Source of the DNA: Eubacteriales bacterium | GTDB taxonomy: Bacteria > Bacillota > Clostridia > Oscillospirales > Oscillospiraceae | Assembly: GCA_030531595.1 (NCBI GenBank) | Contig: JAUNND010000012.1 | Span: 1-41,368, forward strand | DNA: 41,368 nt | Direction of reading: 5' to 3' | In this document: positions 23,663 to 31,363 of the stretch, one piece after another | Layout of the letters: each line of letters begins with the position of its first letter | Numbering within the stretch: the first letter of the stretch is position 1 | Notes under the pieces: model-generated | Database searches by the model: none | What the model saw: only the letters and a program-made list of their open reading frames with translations | Told to the model about the DNA's origin: nothing | Translations under genes and position numbers: made by a program

Positions 23663-23907
23663 ACTATACTTATATTGTGAAGTGCGCCGACGGTACATTT
23701 TATACCGGCTGGACAAACGATCTGGAAAAGCGCATTGCCGCCCATAACAGCGGCGAGGGGGCGAAATATACACGCTGTCGCAGGCCGGTGGAGCTTGTAT
23801 ACTATGAGAGCTTTGAAACGAAAGAGGAAGCCATGTCCCGCGAATGGCACATAAAGCATCTGAGCCGAAAACGAAAGCTTGAACTGCTCGGTACAGCAAA
23901 AAACTGA
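23659..23907 (+). CDS. GIY-YIG nuclease superfamily protein (URI/YhbQ-like)
   Basis: 82 residues from a TTG at 23659 that overlaps the preceding stop. 'YTYIVKCADGTFYTGWTNDLEKRI..H' carries the GIY-YIG equivalents (YTYIV...YTGWT), the following Arg/His, and a late Glu in 'EEAMSREWHIKHL'. It is of the single-domain YhbQ/UPF0213 type, which have nuclease activity on DNA in studied cases. It shares a transcript with rarA and the DUF951 gene, suggesting a DNA maintenance unit. Its stop codon lies in the left arm of the terminator. Confidence 0.88.
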   Translation: MNYTYIVKCADGTFYTGWTNDLEKRIAAHNSGEGAKYTRCRRPVELVYYESFETKEEAMSREWHIKHLSRKRKLELLGTAKN

Positions 23908-23948
23908 CCTGCCTTTGACGGTCCTTAACCCGAAAGGCAGGTCAGTTT
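23898..23948. terminator. Bidirectional terminator
   Basis: A stem of about 14 bp (ACTGACCTGCCTTT / AAAGGCAGGTCAGT) with A6 on the left and TTTC on the right ends the convergent rarA unit (plus) and the cysteine-rich gene (minus). Confidence 0.85.
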
Positions 23949-23951
23949 CAC

Positions 23952-24122
23952 TTACTTTTTGCAGGGGCAGAGCTTTGCGAGCAGCGCCTTTGCCTTTTCG
24001 CAGCATTTGCAGCACTTGCACTCGCTGCATTCCTTCTTGCAGCAGGGGCAGAAGTGGTATGCGGCAGCGCCGAGCAGAGCAACAGCCAGAACGATAAGCA
24101 AAACTTTTAAGAATTTTTTCAT
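23952..24122 (-). CDS. 56-residue cysteine-rich membrane-anchored mini-protein
   Basis: GGGAGG lies 8 bases before the ATG, a good promoter (24157-24185) is upstream and a terminator downstream, so this is a real gene. It starts MKKFLKVLLIVLAVALLGAA, one membrane helix or signal. The tail holds 11 Cys (25, 27, 28, 32, 35, 37, 38, 40, 41, 52, 54) among Lys and Glu, in CxCC and CCxCC groupings. Such a tail could bind metal (Zn or Cu, metallothionein-like) or be disulfide-linked. I know no named family. It lies beside a CDF metal transporter, which fits a metal link, but they are on opposite strands. Confidence 0.7.
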   Translation of the reverse strand: MKKFLKVLLIVLAVALLGAAAYHFCPCCKKECSECKCCKCCEKAKALLAKLCPCKK

Positions 24123-24156
24123 TTATATATCCTCCCACGATCATTTTGCAGTAACT

Positions 24157-24185
24157 ATTTTACCAGATTTGAATACAATAATCAA
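24157..24185 (-). promoter_or_regulatory. Promoter of the cysteine-rich gene
   Basis: On the minus strand TTGATT, 17-base spacer, TAAAAT, 35 bases before the ATG. Confidence 0.7.
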
Positions 24186-24242
24186 TGATAAGAGTATTTT
24201 TTGTTGATCATTGACAAATCGGCACTCTGTTTTTGCGGCATA

Positions 24243-24271
24243 TTGACCTAAGCGGTTTTTTGTGATAAATA
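24243..24271 (+). promoter_or_regulatory. Probable promoter of the CDF transporter-malQ unit
   Basis: TTGACC, 17-base spacer, TAAATA, 33 bases before the CDF start codon. Confidence 0.5.
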
Positions 24272-24304
24272 ATATCTTTATAAGTAATCACTTCGGAGGC
24301 AGAT

Positions 24305-25441
24305 ATGAATTTTCTGTATAAGCTCATGAAAAAGGATCCCCATGACAGAGAAGGCGCCATTCTCGTCACATCCGTGATGGGCATTATAATGAATCTTATC
24401 ATCGCGGCGATCAAGCTGATCATCGGCGCGGCGGTCTCTTCGATAGCGATCATATCCGAAGGCGTCAACAACGCTACCGACGCCGTGACGTCCGTCATGG
24501 CTGTGGCAGGCACGAAGCTCTCCGCCAAACGTCCTGACAAAAAACATCCCTTCGGTTACGGGAGGATAGAGTATTTAACAAGTCTTCTCATTTCGGTGCT
24601 GATCATAGTGTCCGGTTTTGAAATGTTCACAAGCTCCGTAAGGCTTATCATCCGCCCGGAGCCTATAAGCATTTCGTACACAACGCTTCTCATCATTGCG
24701 CTTTCCGGCGTCATAAAGTATGTACAGGGCACCTATACCGTGAAGGTCGGCAAGCGTGTGGACTCCGGTTCCCTCGTGGCCGTGGGCACAGAATGCCGAA
24801 GCGACTCGCTCGTATCTCTCGTCACGATCATTTCCTCTGTTATCTTTCTGGTGTCCGGCGTGTCCGTGGACGCCTATGCCGGTGCTGTCACTTCCCTTTT
24901 CATCCTCAAAGCCGGTATCGAAGTGCTTCTGGATACAGTCTCTCAGATTTTGGGCGAGGCAGGCAAGAAAGACCTTGCGGATATGCTCTACCGTGAGATA
25001 CGCTCGACAGAAGGCATACTCAATGCCGCCGACATGATGCTTCACAACTACGGTCCCGACTCCTACTCCGGCTCCGTCAATGTGGAGCTTGACCACAAGC
25101 TGACAGTGGGTGAGGCTTACGCATTTTTACATGAGCTTCAGCTTCGCATAATGCACGAGCACAACGTAGTCATGGTTTTCGGCATATACGCTGTCAATAA
25201 TGACGAGGATGACTCCAGGCTCCTGCGTGAGCGCATCGCCGAATTTGTGCGGAAAACCGAGCATATTCTGAGCTTTCACGCGGTTTATATCGACCGCAGC
25301 GCCATGAGGATATACTGCGATTTCACCGTTGATTATCAGCTTCCCGATCCCGATGCGGTCGACAGGGAGTTTACGCAGTACATGAAGGAGCTATATCCCG
25401 AATACTCTCTCGAACTGACGATAGAGACAGATTTTGTGTGA
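24305..25441 (+). CDS. Cation diffusion facilitator (CDF) family transporter
   Basis: 378 residues with about six transmembrane segments (18-40, 44-66, 90-110, 124-142, 168-186, 190-210) and a C-terminal cytoplasmic domain. The two metal-site motifs can be seen: N55-xxx-D59 in 'SEGVNNATDA' and E163-xxx-D167 in 'ECRSDS'. Most CDF proteins have His or Asp in place of N55 and E163, so the metal preference is uncertain. It should export a divalent metal by proton antiport. CGGAGG lies 7 bases before the ATG. malQ follows after 17 bases. Confidence 0.88.
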   Translation: MNFLYKLMKKDPHDREGAILVTSVMGIIMNLIIAAIKLIIGAAVSSIAIISEGVNNATDAVTSVMAVAGTKLSAKRPDKKHPFGYGRIEYLTSLLISVLIIVSGFEMFTSSVRLIIRPEPISISYTTLLIIALSGVIKYVQGTYTVKVGKRVDSGSLVAVGTECRSDSLVSLVTIISSVIFLVSGVSVDAYAGAVTSLFILKAGIEVLLDTVSQILGEAGKKDLADMLYREIRSTEGILNAADMMLHNYGPDSYSGSVNVELDHKLTVGEAYAFLHELQLRIMHEHNVVMVFGIYAVNNDEDDSRLLRERIAEFVRKTEHILSFHAVYIDRSAMRIYCDFTVDYQLPDPDAVDREFTQYMKELYPEYSLELTIETDFV

Positions 25442-25458
25442 CAGAAAGGTAAAGCACT

Positions 25459-26937
25459 ATGAAGCGAGCAAGCGGAATTTTAATGCCTTTAAGCAGTCTG
25501 CCGTCAAAGTACGGCATAGGCACCATGGGCAGGAGTGCGTATGAATTTGTCGATTTTCTCAAGGTCGCCGGGCAGAGCTATTGGCAGCTTCTCCCCCTCG
25601 GCCCGACAAGCTGCGGGAACAGCCCGTATTCGTCATCCTCGACCTTCGCGGGAAACCATAATTATATCGACCTCGATATGCTGATCGCCGACGGGCTTCT
25701 GAAAAGAAACGAGATCGCAAAGATCGACTGGGGAACAGACGCTGCCGCTGCCGATTACGACAAGGTGAACGCCCACCGTCTTGAGCTGCTGCATCTTGCC
25801 TATTCCCGCGGACGGGAGAGATACGCCTCCGATACGGAGAAATTCCGCAGTGAAAACCCGTGGGTCGAGACCTACGCGCTCTATTCCGCTTTGAAAGTGC
25901 GTTTTGACGGGGCAAGCTGGTTCGAGTGGCCGGACAGAGAGCTGCGGCTGCATAAAGCAGAGGCGGTCGAAAAATACCGCGCAGAGCTTTCCGATGAGAC
26001 TGAGTTTTACTGCTTTCTTCAGATGCTTTTCTACTCACAGTGGGGAAAACTGCGCGAATACGCCGGTGAAAACGGCGTAAAGCTGATCGGTGATATTCCC
26101 ATCTATGTCGCTCTTGATTCGGCTGATCTGTGGAGTGAGCCGGAATTTTTCCTTTTGGATGAGGAGCATATGCCCACTATGGTCGCGGGCTGTCCGCCGG
26201 ACGCCTTTACCGCCGAGGGTCAGCTCTGGGGCAATCCGCTGTACGACTGGGACAAAATGAAAGCCGACGGCTTCGGGTGGTGGATACGCCGCATCGAGGG
26301 CGCGGGCAAGCTCTTTGACCTCATGCGCATAGATCATTTCAGAGGTCTTGAAAGCTTCTGGGCGGTACCTGTGGAGGAAAAGACCGCGCTGAACGGTCAC
26401 TGGGTCAAAGGTCCGGGACTTGCGCTGACAAAGATGCTGGGCGAATGGTTCTGGAATATGAGCTTCATAGCCGAAGATCTGGGCGTGATAACCGGAGAGG
26501 TCAGGCAGCTTGTAAAGGATTCCGGTTTCCCGAACATGAGCGTTCTGCAGTTTGCCTTTGACGCTCACGGTGACTCGGACTATCTGCCCCATAACTGCGG
26601 AAAAAACACCGTGTGCTATGTGGGAACGCATGACAACGACACCGTTTTGGGCTGGCTCGCTCACAGCAGCAAGGAAGATGTGGACTACGCCCGTGAGTAT
26701 ATGCACATCACGCAGGACGAGGGCTGGTGCTGGGGCATGATACGCACCGGCATGGCGACTCCCTGTGAGCTGTTTATCGTGCCGATGCAGGAGCTTCTGG
26801 AGCTGGGCGGTGAGTGCCGCATGAATACCCCCGGCATAGCAGAGGGCAACTGGCTCTGGCGCATGAAGCCGGGAGTTGCCTCAAAAAAGCTTGCGAAAAA
26901 GATGCGCGAATACACGCAGCGTTACAGAAGATTATAA
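25459..26937 (+). CDS. malQ: 4-alpha-glucanotransferase (amylomaltase)
   Basis: 492 residues, usual length for GH77. 'RASGILMPLSSLPSKYGIG' is the family N-terminus; 'LMRIDHFRGLESFW' carries the nucleophile Asp, 'FIAEDLGVIT' the acid/base Glu region, and 'GTHDNDT' the third carboxylate. It moves alpha-1,4-glucan segments between maltodextrins in the cytoplasm and complements GlgP at 10.7-13.1 kb. AAAGG precedes the ATG, and the terminator follows directly. Confidence 0.95.
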   Translation: MKRASGILMPLSSLPSKYGIGTMGRSAYEFVDFLKVAGQSYWQLLPLGPTSCGNSPYSSSSTFAGNHNYIDLDMLIADGLLKRNEIAKIDWGTDAAAADYDKVNAHRLELLHLAYSRGRERYASDTEKFRSENPWVETYALYSALKVRFDGASWFEWPDRELRLHKAEAVEKYRAELSDETEFYCFLQMLFYSQWGKLREYAGENGVKLIGDIPIYVALDSADLWSEPEFFLLDEEHMPTMVAGCPPDAFTAEGQLWGNPLYDWDKMKADGFGWWIRRIEGAGKLFDLMRIDHFRGLESFWAVPVEEKTALNGHWVKGPGLALTKMLGEWFWNMSFIAEDLGVITGEVRQLVKDSGFPNMSVLQFAFDAHGDSDYLPHNCGKNTVCYVGTHDNDTVLGWLAHSSKEDVDYAREYMHITQDEGWCWGMIRTGMATPCELFIVPMQELLELGGECRMNTPGIAEGNWLWRMKPGVASKKLAKKMREYTQRYRRL

Positions 26938-26945
26938 AAAAATCC

Positions 26946-26979
26946 GCCGCAGATCCGAATAAGATTTGCGGCTTTTTTC
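26946..26979 (+). terminator. Terminator of malQ
   Basis: GCCGCAGATC / GATTTGCGGC (one mismatch) with a 7-base loop, then T6. Confidence 0.88.
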
Positions 26980-27008
26980 TTGACATTATGACAATCAGAG
27001 ATTATAAT
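26980..27008 (+). promoter_or_regulatory. Promoter of the CotH-VTC-DUF4956 operon
   Basis: TTGACA, 17-base spacer, TATAAT: a full consensus that begins at the end of the malQ terminator T-run. Confidence 0.88.
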
Positions 27009-27048
27009 ATTACAGAATAATTACAAAACGGAGGCTCTGCTTTTTAAT

Positions 27049-29463
27049 ATGATAATTGCTGACAAAATTCAAAAGGCAGTACTGCTGTCCGTTCTGTCAC
27101 TCCTGCTTGTTTTTTTATCTGCCTGCGATGTGGCTGTCGCCGATTCCGAGGGCTTTCCGGAAATCGAAGCGGCAGAACCGTTGCCGGAGCCGACGGCATC
27201 GGTCAGTCCCTTTGAGGGGATGCTTGTAATAAATGAGCTCATGGTGAAAAACCGCGCAACGCTCACGGACGAAGACGGGGAGTTTTCCGACTGGATAGAG
27301 CTGCATAATGTGTCCGATCAGACGCTTGAGCTCGGCGGTCTTACGATTTCCGATGATGACGAGCACGGATGGGAATTCCCCGCGATGACTCTCGCACCGG
27401 ACGCGTATCTGCTTTTGTTTGCCGACGGAAAGGATCGGGTCGGCACGGCATTACATACTGATTTTTCTCTTTCAAAGGGGGAAACCGTCAGTCTGCGTGA
27501 CAGCGGCGGCGCCCTCCTTGATCAGGCTGTATGCGAGAAGGATACCTCCGATATAGCCATGAAGCTGACCGAAAACGGCGAATGGCTTGCCGAAAGCTTT
27601 GCGACCCCGGGATATCCGAATACGGATGCGGGCTATGAGGCATGGCAGGACAGTCTTGTATGCACCTCACCTCTGATGATTACGCAGGTCATGACCTTCA
27701 ACGGGAGCTTCAACGAAGTAGGTGAGGTCAGCGGGAAGGACTGGCTGCTGCTGAAAAATGTATCCGGCAAGGAGATACTCTTGTCTGATTACTGTCTTTC
27801 CGATGATCATAAGGAGCTTGACAAATTCACCCTTCCGGACAAAAAGCTTTATCCGGGCAAGATCGTGCTCGTGATATGTGACGACAGCGCCGACGGGACG
27901 CTCGCAAATATTAATACCGGTTTCAAGCTGGACTCGGACGGCGAGGAGCTGTATCTGAGTGAAAACGGCAGGGTACTGGATTATGTTTTTCTGCATGATA
28001 TCCCCGCCGGCTGCTCTTTCGGGCGTATGCCGGGCAGAAACGGATGGTTCTATTTTCGTGCGCCTTCCATCCACTTTGAGCCGCAGTCTGCTTACCGGTC
28101 GATTTCCGCCCCGCCTACCGCTCTGACTGAGGACGGGGTATTCAGTGACTCTCGCCCTGTCCGCGTTGAGCTTTCCGGAGAAGGAACGATCTATTACACG
28201 CTGGACGGATCATATCCGACAGTCGACTCTGCGCAGTATTCCGGACCGTTTGCCGTTGATTCCACGTGTTCGGTACGTGCCGTGGCCGTTCAGGGCAACA
28301 AGATGCCAAGCGCGGCACTGACACTCAACTATGTGATCGGTGAGGGACATTCCCTGCCGGTAGTCTGTCTGAATACCGATGATCCGCTGCAGTTTCAACT
28401 GATGTATAACGGGGCTAAAAAGAACATCGAGCTGCCCGGCAGTATCTCGCTGTATGAGGAGCACGACCGCTTCACGATGCCCTGCGGGATCGATATGCAC
28501 GGCGGAAAAAGCCTTGAAATGAAGCAGAAGAACATGGGCATATTTTTCAGATCCGCCTATGGTCGGGAAGCTCTTGAGTACGATGCGTTCGGCGGCGGCG
28601 TAACTGCCTTCAATAACTTTATTCTCCGCGCAGGACAGGATTACAACAAGTCTAAAATAAGGAACGAGCTGTTCGAAAATCTCTGTATGCAGTACAGTGA
28701 CAGTGTTCTGGCTCAGCGCAACAGGTATTGCGTCCTGTACATAAACGGCGAGTACTGGGGTATTTATTCGCTGACGGAAAAGCTCAATGAGGCATACTAT
28801 GCAAATCTTGCCGGGGTAAGCAAAAACAGTGTCATCGTAGAAAAGGCGCCTATCATCAGGGACAGTCTTTTTGACAGCGAGATCATACAGTTTGCAAAGG
28901 AAACCGACCTGTCGAGCGACAGCGGCTACCTTGAATTCTGTGAGCGAATGGATATCGACAGTCTCATTGACTGGCTGATCATCGAGGGATACTCGGCAAA
29001 CATGGACTTAAATCTCGGCAACGTGCGATATTGCAAGAGCACCGAGGACGACGGAAAGTGGCGTCTGATGCTCTATGACCTTGACAGTACGATTGCCGAT
29101 TCCGCGGCGTGCTTCTCGGTCCTCAAGCGTGTTGAAACGTCTTACGGTCCGTTTGTAACGCGGCTGCTGGAAAACGAGCAGTTCAGGGAAAAATTTCTCG
29201 CCAGAGCCGCCGAGGTATTCTCTACCGTCCTGACGGATGAAAACGTGCTTGCCGAAATAGACCGTATGTGTGATCAGCTCGCCGGTGAAGTGGAAAGAGA
29301 CTTCAAAAACAACAATCTGGAGATCAGGCAGTGGGAAAGCTCCGTTGAAAATCTGAAAAGTCTGATCGTTGATTTTAATTGGCGCAACAAGTGCATCAAT
29401 GCGATATGCAGCACGCTCAAGGTCGAACGTGCGGACTATTTCACTGACGGAGAGGCATCATGA
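27049..29463 (+). CDS. CotH-kinase family lipoprotein with lamin-tail domains
   Basis: 804 residues. Lipoprotein signal with lipobox 'LSAC' (Cys26). Two lamin-tail (LTD) domains at about 57-160 ('INELMVKN...DWIELHN') and 205-325, then a chitobiase C-terminal-like segment ('IYYTLDGSYPTV', about 360-420), and a CotH domain at about 430-760 with 'LTEKLNEAYYANL' and 'NLGNVRYCKSTEDDGKWRLMLYDLDST'. CotH proteins are atypical protein kinases known from spore coats and secreted proteins; an extracellular location fits the signal. The gene overlaps the VTC gene by 4 bases. GGAGG is rather far (14 bases) from the ATG. Confidence 0.88.
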   Translation: MIIADKIQKAVLLSVLSLLLVFLSACDVAVADSEGFPEIEAAEPLPEPTASVSPFEGMLVINELMVKNRATLTDEDGEFSDWIELHNVSDQTLELGGLTISDDDEHGWEFPAMTLAPDAYLLLFADGKDRVGTALHTDFSLSKGETVSLRDSGGALLDQAVCEKDTSDIAMKLTENGEWLAESFATPGYPNTDAGYEAWQDSLVCTSPLMITQVMTFNGSFNEVGEVSGKDWLLLKNVSGKEILLSDYCLSDDHKELDKFTLPDKKLYPGKIVLVICDDSADGTLANINTGFKLDSDGEELYLSENGRVLDYVFLHDIPAGCSFGRMPGRNGWFYFRAPSIHFEPQSAYRSISAPPTALTEDGVFSDSRPVRVELSGEGTIYYTLDGSYPTVDSAQYSGPFAVDSTCSVRAVAVQGNKMPSAALTLNYVIGEGHSLPVVCLNTDDPLQFQLMYNGAKKNIELPGSISLYEEHDRFTMPCGIDMHGGKSLEMKQKNMGIFFRSAYGREALEYDAFGGGVTAFNNFILRAGQDYNKSKIRNELFENLCMQYSDSVLAQRNRYCVLYINGEYWGIYSLTEKLNEAYYANLAGVSKNSVIVEKAPIIRDSLFDSEIIQFAKETDLSSDSGYLEFCERMDIDSLIDWLIIEGYSANMDLNLGNVRYCKSTEDDGKWRLMLYDLDSTIADSAACFSVLKRVETSYGPFVTRLLENEQFREKFLARAAEVFSTVLTDENVLAEIDRMCDQLAGEVERDFKNNNLEIRQWESSVENLKSLIVDFNWRNKCINAICSTLKVERADYFTDGEAS

Positions 29464-30170
29464 GTCAGACTAAGCTGACATTTAAAAGATATGAGAAGAA
29501 ATATCTTCTGACCGCCGAAAAATATGCCATGCTGAGAAGTCGGCTCGACCGTCACATTCAACCGGACGAGTATTTCAAAAGTACGGTTTGCAGCGTGTAT
29601 TATGATACAGCCGACTATGCGCTGATACGCAATTCCATAGATGCACCGATCTATAAGGAAAAGCTGCGGCTCAGAAGCTATAATGTACCTCAAGCGGACG
29701 ACACGGTCTTTGTTGAGCTGAAGGAAAAATTCAAGGGTCTTGTCTATAAGCGGCGCATTTCTCTGAGTGCTTCCGATGCGGTCGATTATGTTGCGGGAAG
29801 AATAAGCGTACCGGAGGACACGCAGGTGTCGAGGGAAATAGACTGGTTTTTGAGGATGAACGAGGTCTTCCCGAGGGTCTTTCTGGCGTCCGACAGAGAA
29901 GCGTATACCGCGATAGATGACAATGAGCTGCGCATAACCTTCGATCTGGATATCCGGTGGAGAGATCACGACCTTGACCTCACCCTCGGAGACCACGGAA
30001 AATGCCTTACCGAGCCGGGGCAGGTCCTCATGGAGATCAAAATGCCGGAAAGCTGTCCGATGTGGCTTGCGAAAATGCTGAGCGAGTGCGAAATATTCCC
30101 CACGGGCTTTTCAAAATACGGCGCATGCTATAAAACAAATCTGTATAACGGAGTTTTTGCAAATGTTTAG
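29460..30170 (+). CDS. VTC-domain (polyphosphate polymerase-like) protein
   Basis: 236 residues, start overlapping the cotH stop (ATGA). It belongs to the triphosphate-tunnel fold: 'RYEKKYLLTAEKYAML', 'KLRLRSY' and 'VFVELKEKFKGLVYKRR' supply the basic and Glu residues that line the tunnel, and 'LMEIKM' the late Glu-x-Lys. VTC4 in yeast makes polyphosphate from ATP. Bacterial stand-alone versions with CotH and DUF4956 partners are widespread, but their reaction is not established. Cytoplasmic, with no membrane segment; it may work with the membrane protein that follows. Confidence 0.88.
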   Translation: MSQTKLTFKRYEKKYLLTAEKYAMLRSRLDRHIQPDEYFKSTVCSVYYDTADYALIRNSIDAPIYKEKLRLRSYNVPQADDTVFVELKEKFKGLVYKRRISLSASDAVDYVAGRISVPEDTQVSREIDWFLRMNEVFPRVFLASDREAYTAIDDNELRITFDLDIRWRDHDLDLTLGDHGKCLTEPGQVLMEIKMPESCPMWLAKMLSECEIFPTGFSKYGACYKTNLYNGVFANV

Positions 30171-30822
30171 AAGTATAATATCCGTCCCCATGTCCATCGG
30201 ACAGTTTCTTATCTGCCTTTTTACTGCCCTGATCTTAGGCATTCTGGCGTCGGTCGTGTTTTCGGTAAAAAAGCATCATACCAATTCGCTTGCCGTTTCG
30301 ATCGCGCTTCTGCCGTCGGTCGTCACGGTGGTCATAATGATGGTAAACGGCAATGTCGGAGCCGGACTTGCGGTCGCGGGCACGTTTGCGCTGGTGCGTT
30401 TCCGCAGTCAGCCGGGCAGCGCCAGAGAAATAACCGGTCTTTTCTTTGCGGTTGCCATCGGTCTGGCCTGCGGCATGGGCAACATCCTGCTGGCAGTAGT
30501 ATTTTTCGCGGTCTTTTCGGCTGCGGTATTGGTGCTGACATTTACGGGCTTCGGTGAAAACGGAGCGGCACGACAGCTCAAGATCACTATCCCCGAAAAC
30601 CTGGACTTTGACGGGCTGTTTGACGATATCCTCGAAAAGTATGCTTCAAGCTATGAGCTGAACCGTGTACGCACGACCAATATGGGTACGCTTTTCGAAC
30701 TGACCTATACGATCATTCTGAAAGACAAGCACATCAGCAAAGCCTTTATCGACGAGCTTCGCACCCGAAACGGCAATCTCAATGTTATATGCTCCCGCGA
30801 GGTCGATAAAGACCTTATATAA
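30163..30822 (+). CDS. DUF4956 membrane protein
   Basis: 219 residues from the ATG at 30163 (CGGAG 9 bases upstream); it overlaps the VTC stop by 8 bases. Four hydrophobic segments (about 12-34, 44-64, 69-85 and 95-125) are followed by a cytoplasmic domain of about 85 residues. The conserved 'GTFALVRFRSQPGSAREI' lies between segments and is the family hallmark. It may carry, anchor or receive the product of the VTC enzyme; this is inferred only from constant gene neighbourhood. Confidence 0.85.
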   Translation: MFRSIISVPMSIGQFLICLFTALILGILASVVFSVKKHHTNSLAVSIALLPSVVTVVIMMVNGNVGAGLAVAGTFALVRFRSQPGSAREITGLFFAVAIGLACGMGNILLAVVFFAVFSAAVLVLTFTGFGENGAARQLKITIPENLDFDGLFDDILEKYASSYELNRVRTTNMGTLFELTYTIILKDKHISKAFIDELRTRNGNLNVICSREVDKDLI

Positions 30823-30845
30823 GCGAGTCGAAAAAGAAGTTTTAG

Positions 30846-30874
30846 TTGACATAATGTTAAAATATTGGTAAAAT
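30846..30874 (+). promoter_or_regulatory. Sense promoter of cassette 3
   Basis: TTGACA, 17-base spacer, TAAAAT. The following 22-base palindrome (30878-30899, CCCGACTTC/GAAGTCGGG) overlaps the expected transcript start and is identical to that of cassette 1. Confidence 0.8.
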
Positions 30875-30929
30875 AAGCCCGACTTCACTCGAAGTCGGGC
30901 GATACCATATACGGTAGGCGGTTTCAGCC

Positions 30930-30955
30930 ACATCTCCGTAAAGGAGGTGAGGATC
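30930..30955 (+). promoter_or_regulatory. Hairpin masking the cassette 3 ribosome site
   Basis: CTCC (30933-30936) pairs with GGAG inside AAGGAGG, with extra pairing CAC/GTG further out. As in cassette 2, the Shine-Dalgarno sequence is inside a small stem about 8 bases before the ATG. Confidence 0.5.
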
Positions 30956-31042
30956 ATGCCGATTACTCTGACGTTTCACGTATTACGATTTACGGTAACG
31001 ATTCAGATAAAGGAAAGAACCCGCCACTTGAGCAAGAAGTGA
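30956..31042 (+). CDS. 28-residue cationic beta-patterned peptide (cassette 3)
   Basis: Starts MPITLTFHVLRFTVTIQIKE and ends RTRHLSKK. Alternating hydrophobic/polar residues (ITLTFHVLRFTVTIQI) precede a basic tail. It is homologous to the cassette 2 peptide. AAAGGAGG lies 9 bases before the ATG, partly masked by a stem. The function is unknown; a type I toxin is the best guess from the opposing strong promoter and short basic product. Confidence 0.6.
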   Translation: MPITLTFHVLRFTVTIQIKERTRHLSKK

Positions 31043-31108
31043 GCGGGTTCATTGGCTTTTGCCATCTCGCATAACTTATAGGGCTTAACCGCTTATCGGT
31101 ATCGCCTT
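31017..31108 (-). ncRNA. Predicted antisense RNA of cassette 3
   Basis: It would start near 31108, from the promoter at 31115-31143, and read into the hairpin GAACCCGC/GCGGGTTC (31017-31050), which overlaps the peptide's last codons. Its 5' part matches the first bases of the cassette 3 sense leader (GGCGATACC) and of the other antisense RNAs. Confidence 0.5.
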
Positions 31109-31114
31109 TTCTAT

Positions 31115-31143
31115 ATTATAATTGCTGTATCTCCGGCTGTCAA
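31115..31143 (-). promoter_or_regulatory. Antisense promoter of cassette 3
   Basis: On the minus strand TTGACA, 17-base spacer, TATAAT, a full consensus. The -35 box lies in the loop region of the duplicated hairpin 31127-31156. Confidence 0.85.
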
Positions 31144-31156
31144 GAGCCGGAGATAC
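31127..31156. repeat. 30-bp palindromic direct repeat, left copy
   Basis: A GTATCTCCGGCT/AGCCGGAGATAC palindrome with a short central loop, identical to 31364-31393. Confidence 0.85.
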
Positions 31157-31363
31157 AGAGACTGTCAAAAAACTATGCTTGCTCTTACGCAATAGAGCAG
31201 CAGGGGAGCTTGAGGAGGGCAAGGCCCCCTCAAATCGGATAAACCGCCGCTCAAAAATCCTTGAAATTCAAGGATTTTTGTTAATAGTGTTTTGCAGTTT
31301 CTGCAAAACACTCGGCGGAAAGCGCAGTCAAAAAAGTGCCTATGCACTTTTTTGACAAGCTGT
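31157..31363. mobile_element. MITE-like hairpin-rich insert between the direct repeats
   Basis: 207 bases without a credible ORF. Near its ends lie TGTCAAAAAA (left) and its inverse TTTTTTGACA (right). Inside are stacked hairpins: AGGGGAGCTTGAGG and GGGGGCC-type pairing, AAAAATCCTTG/CAAGGATTTTT, GTTTTGCAG/CTGCAAAAC and GTCAAAAAAGTGC/GCACTTTTTTGAC (31327-31356). The last, read on the minus strand, probably terminates the M23 gene. Confidence 0.5.

Noticed and set aside
31122-31355. Plus-strand 77-codon frame in the repeat region
   Set aside because: It reads through several hairpins, has no ribosome site and no domain; it belongs to the repeat element.
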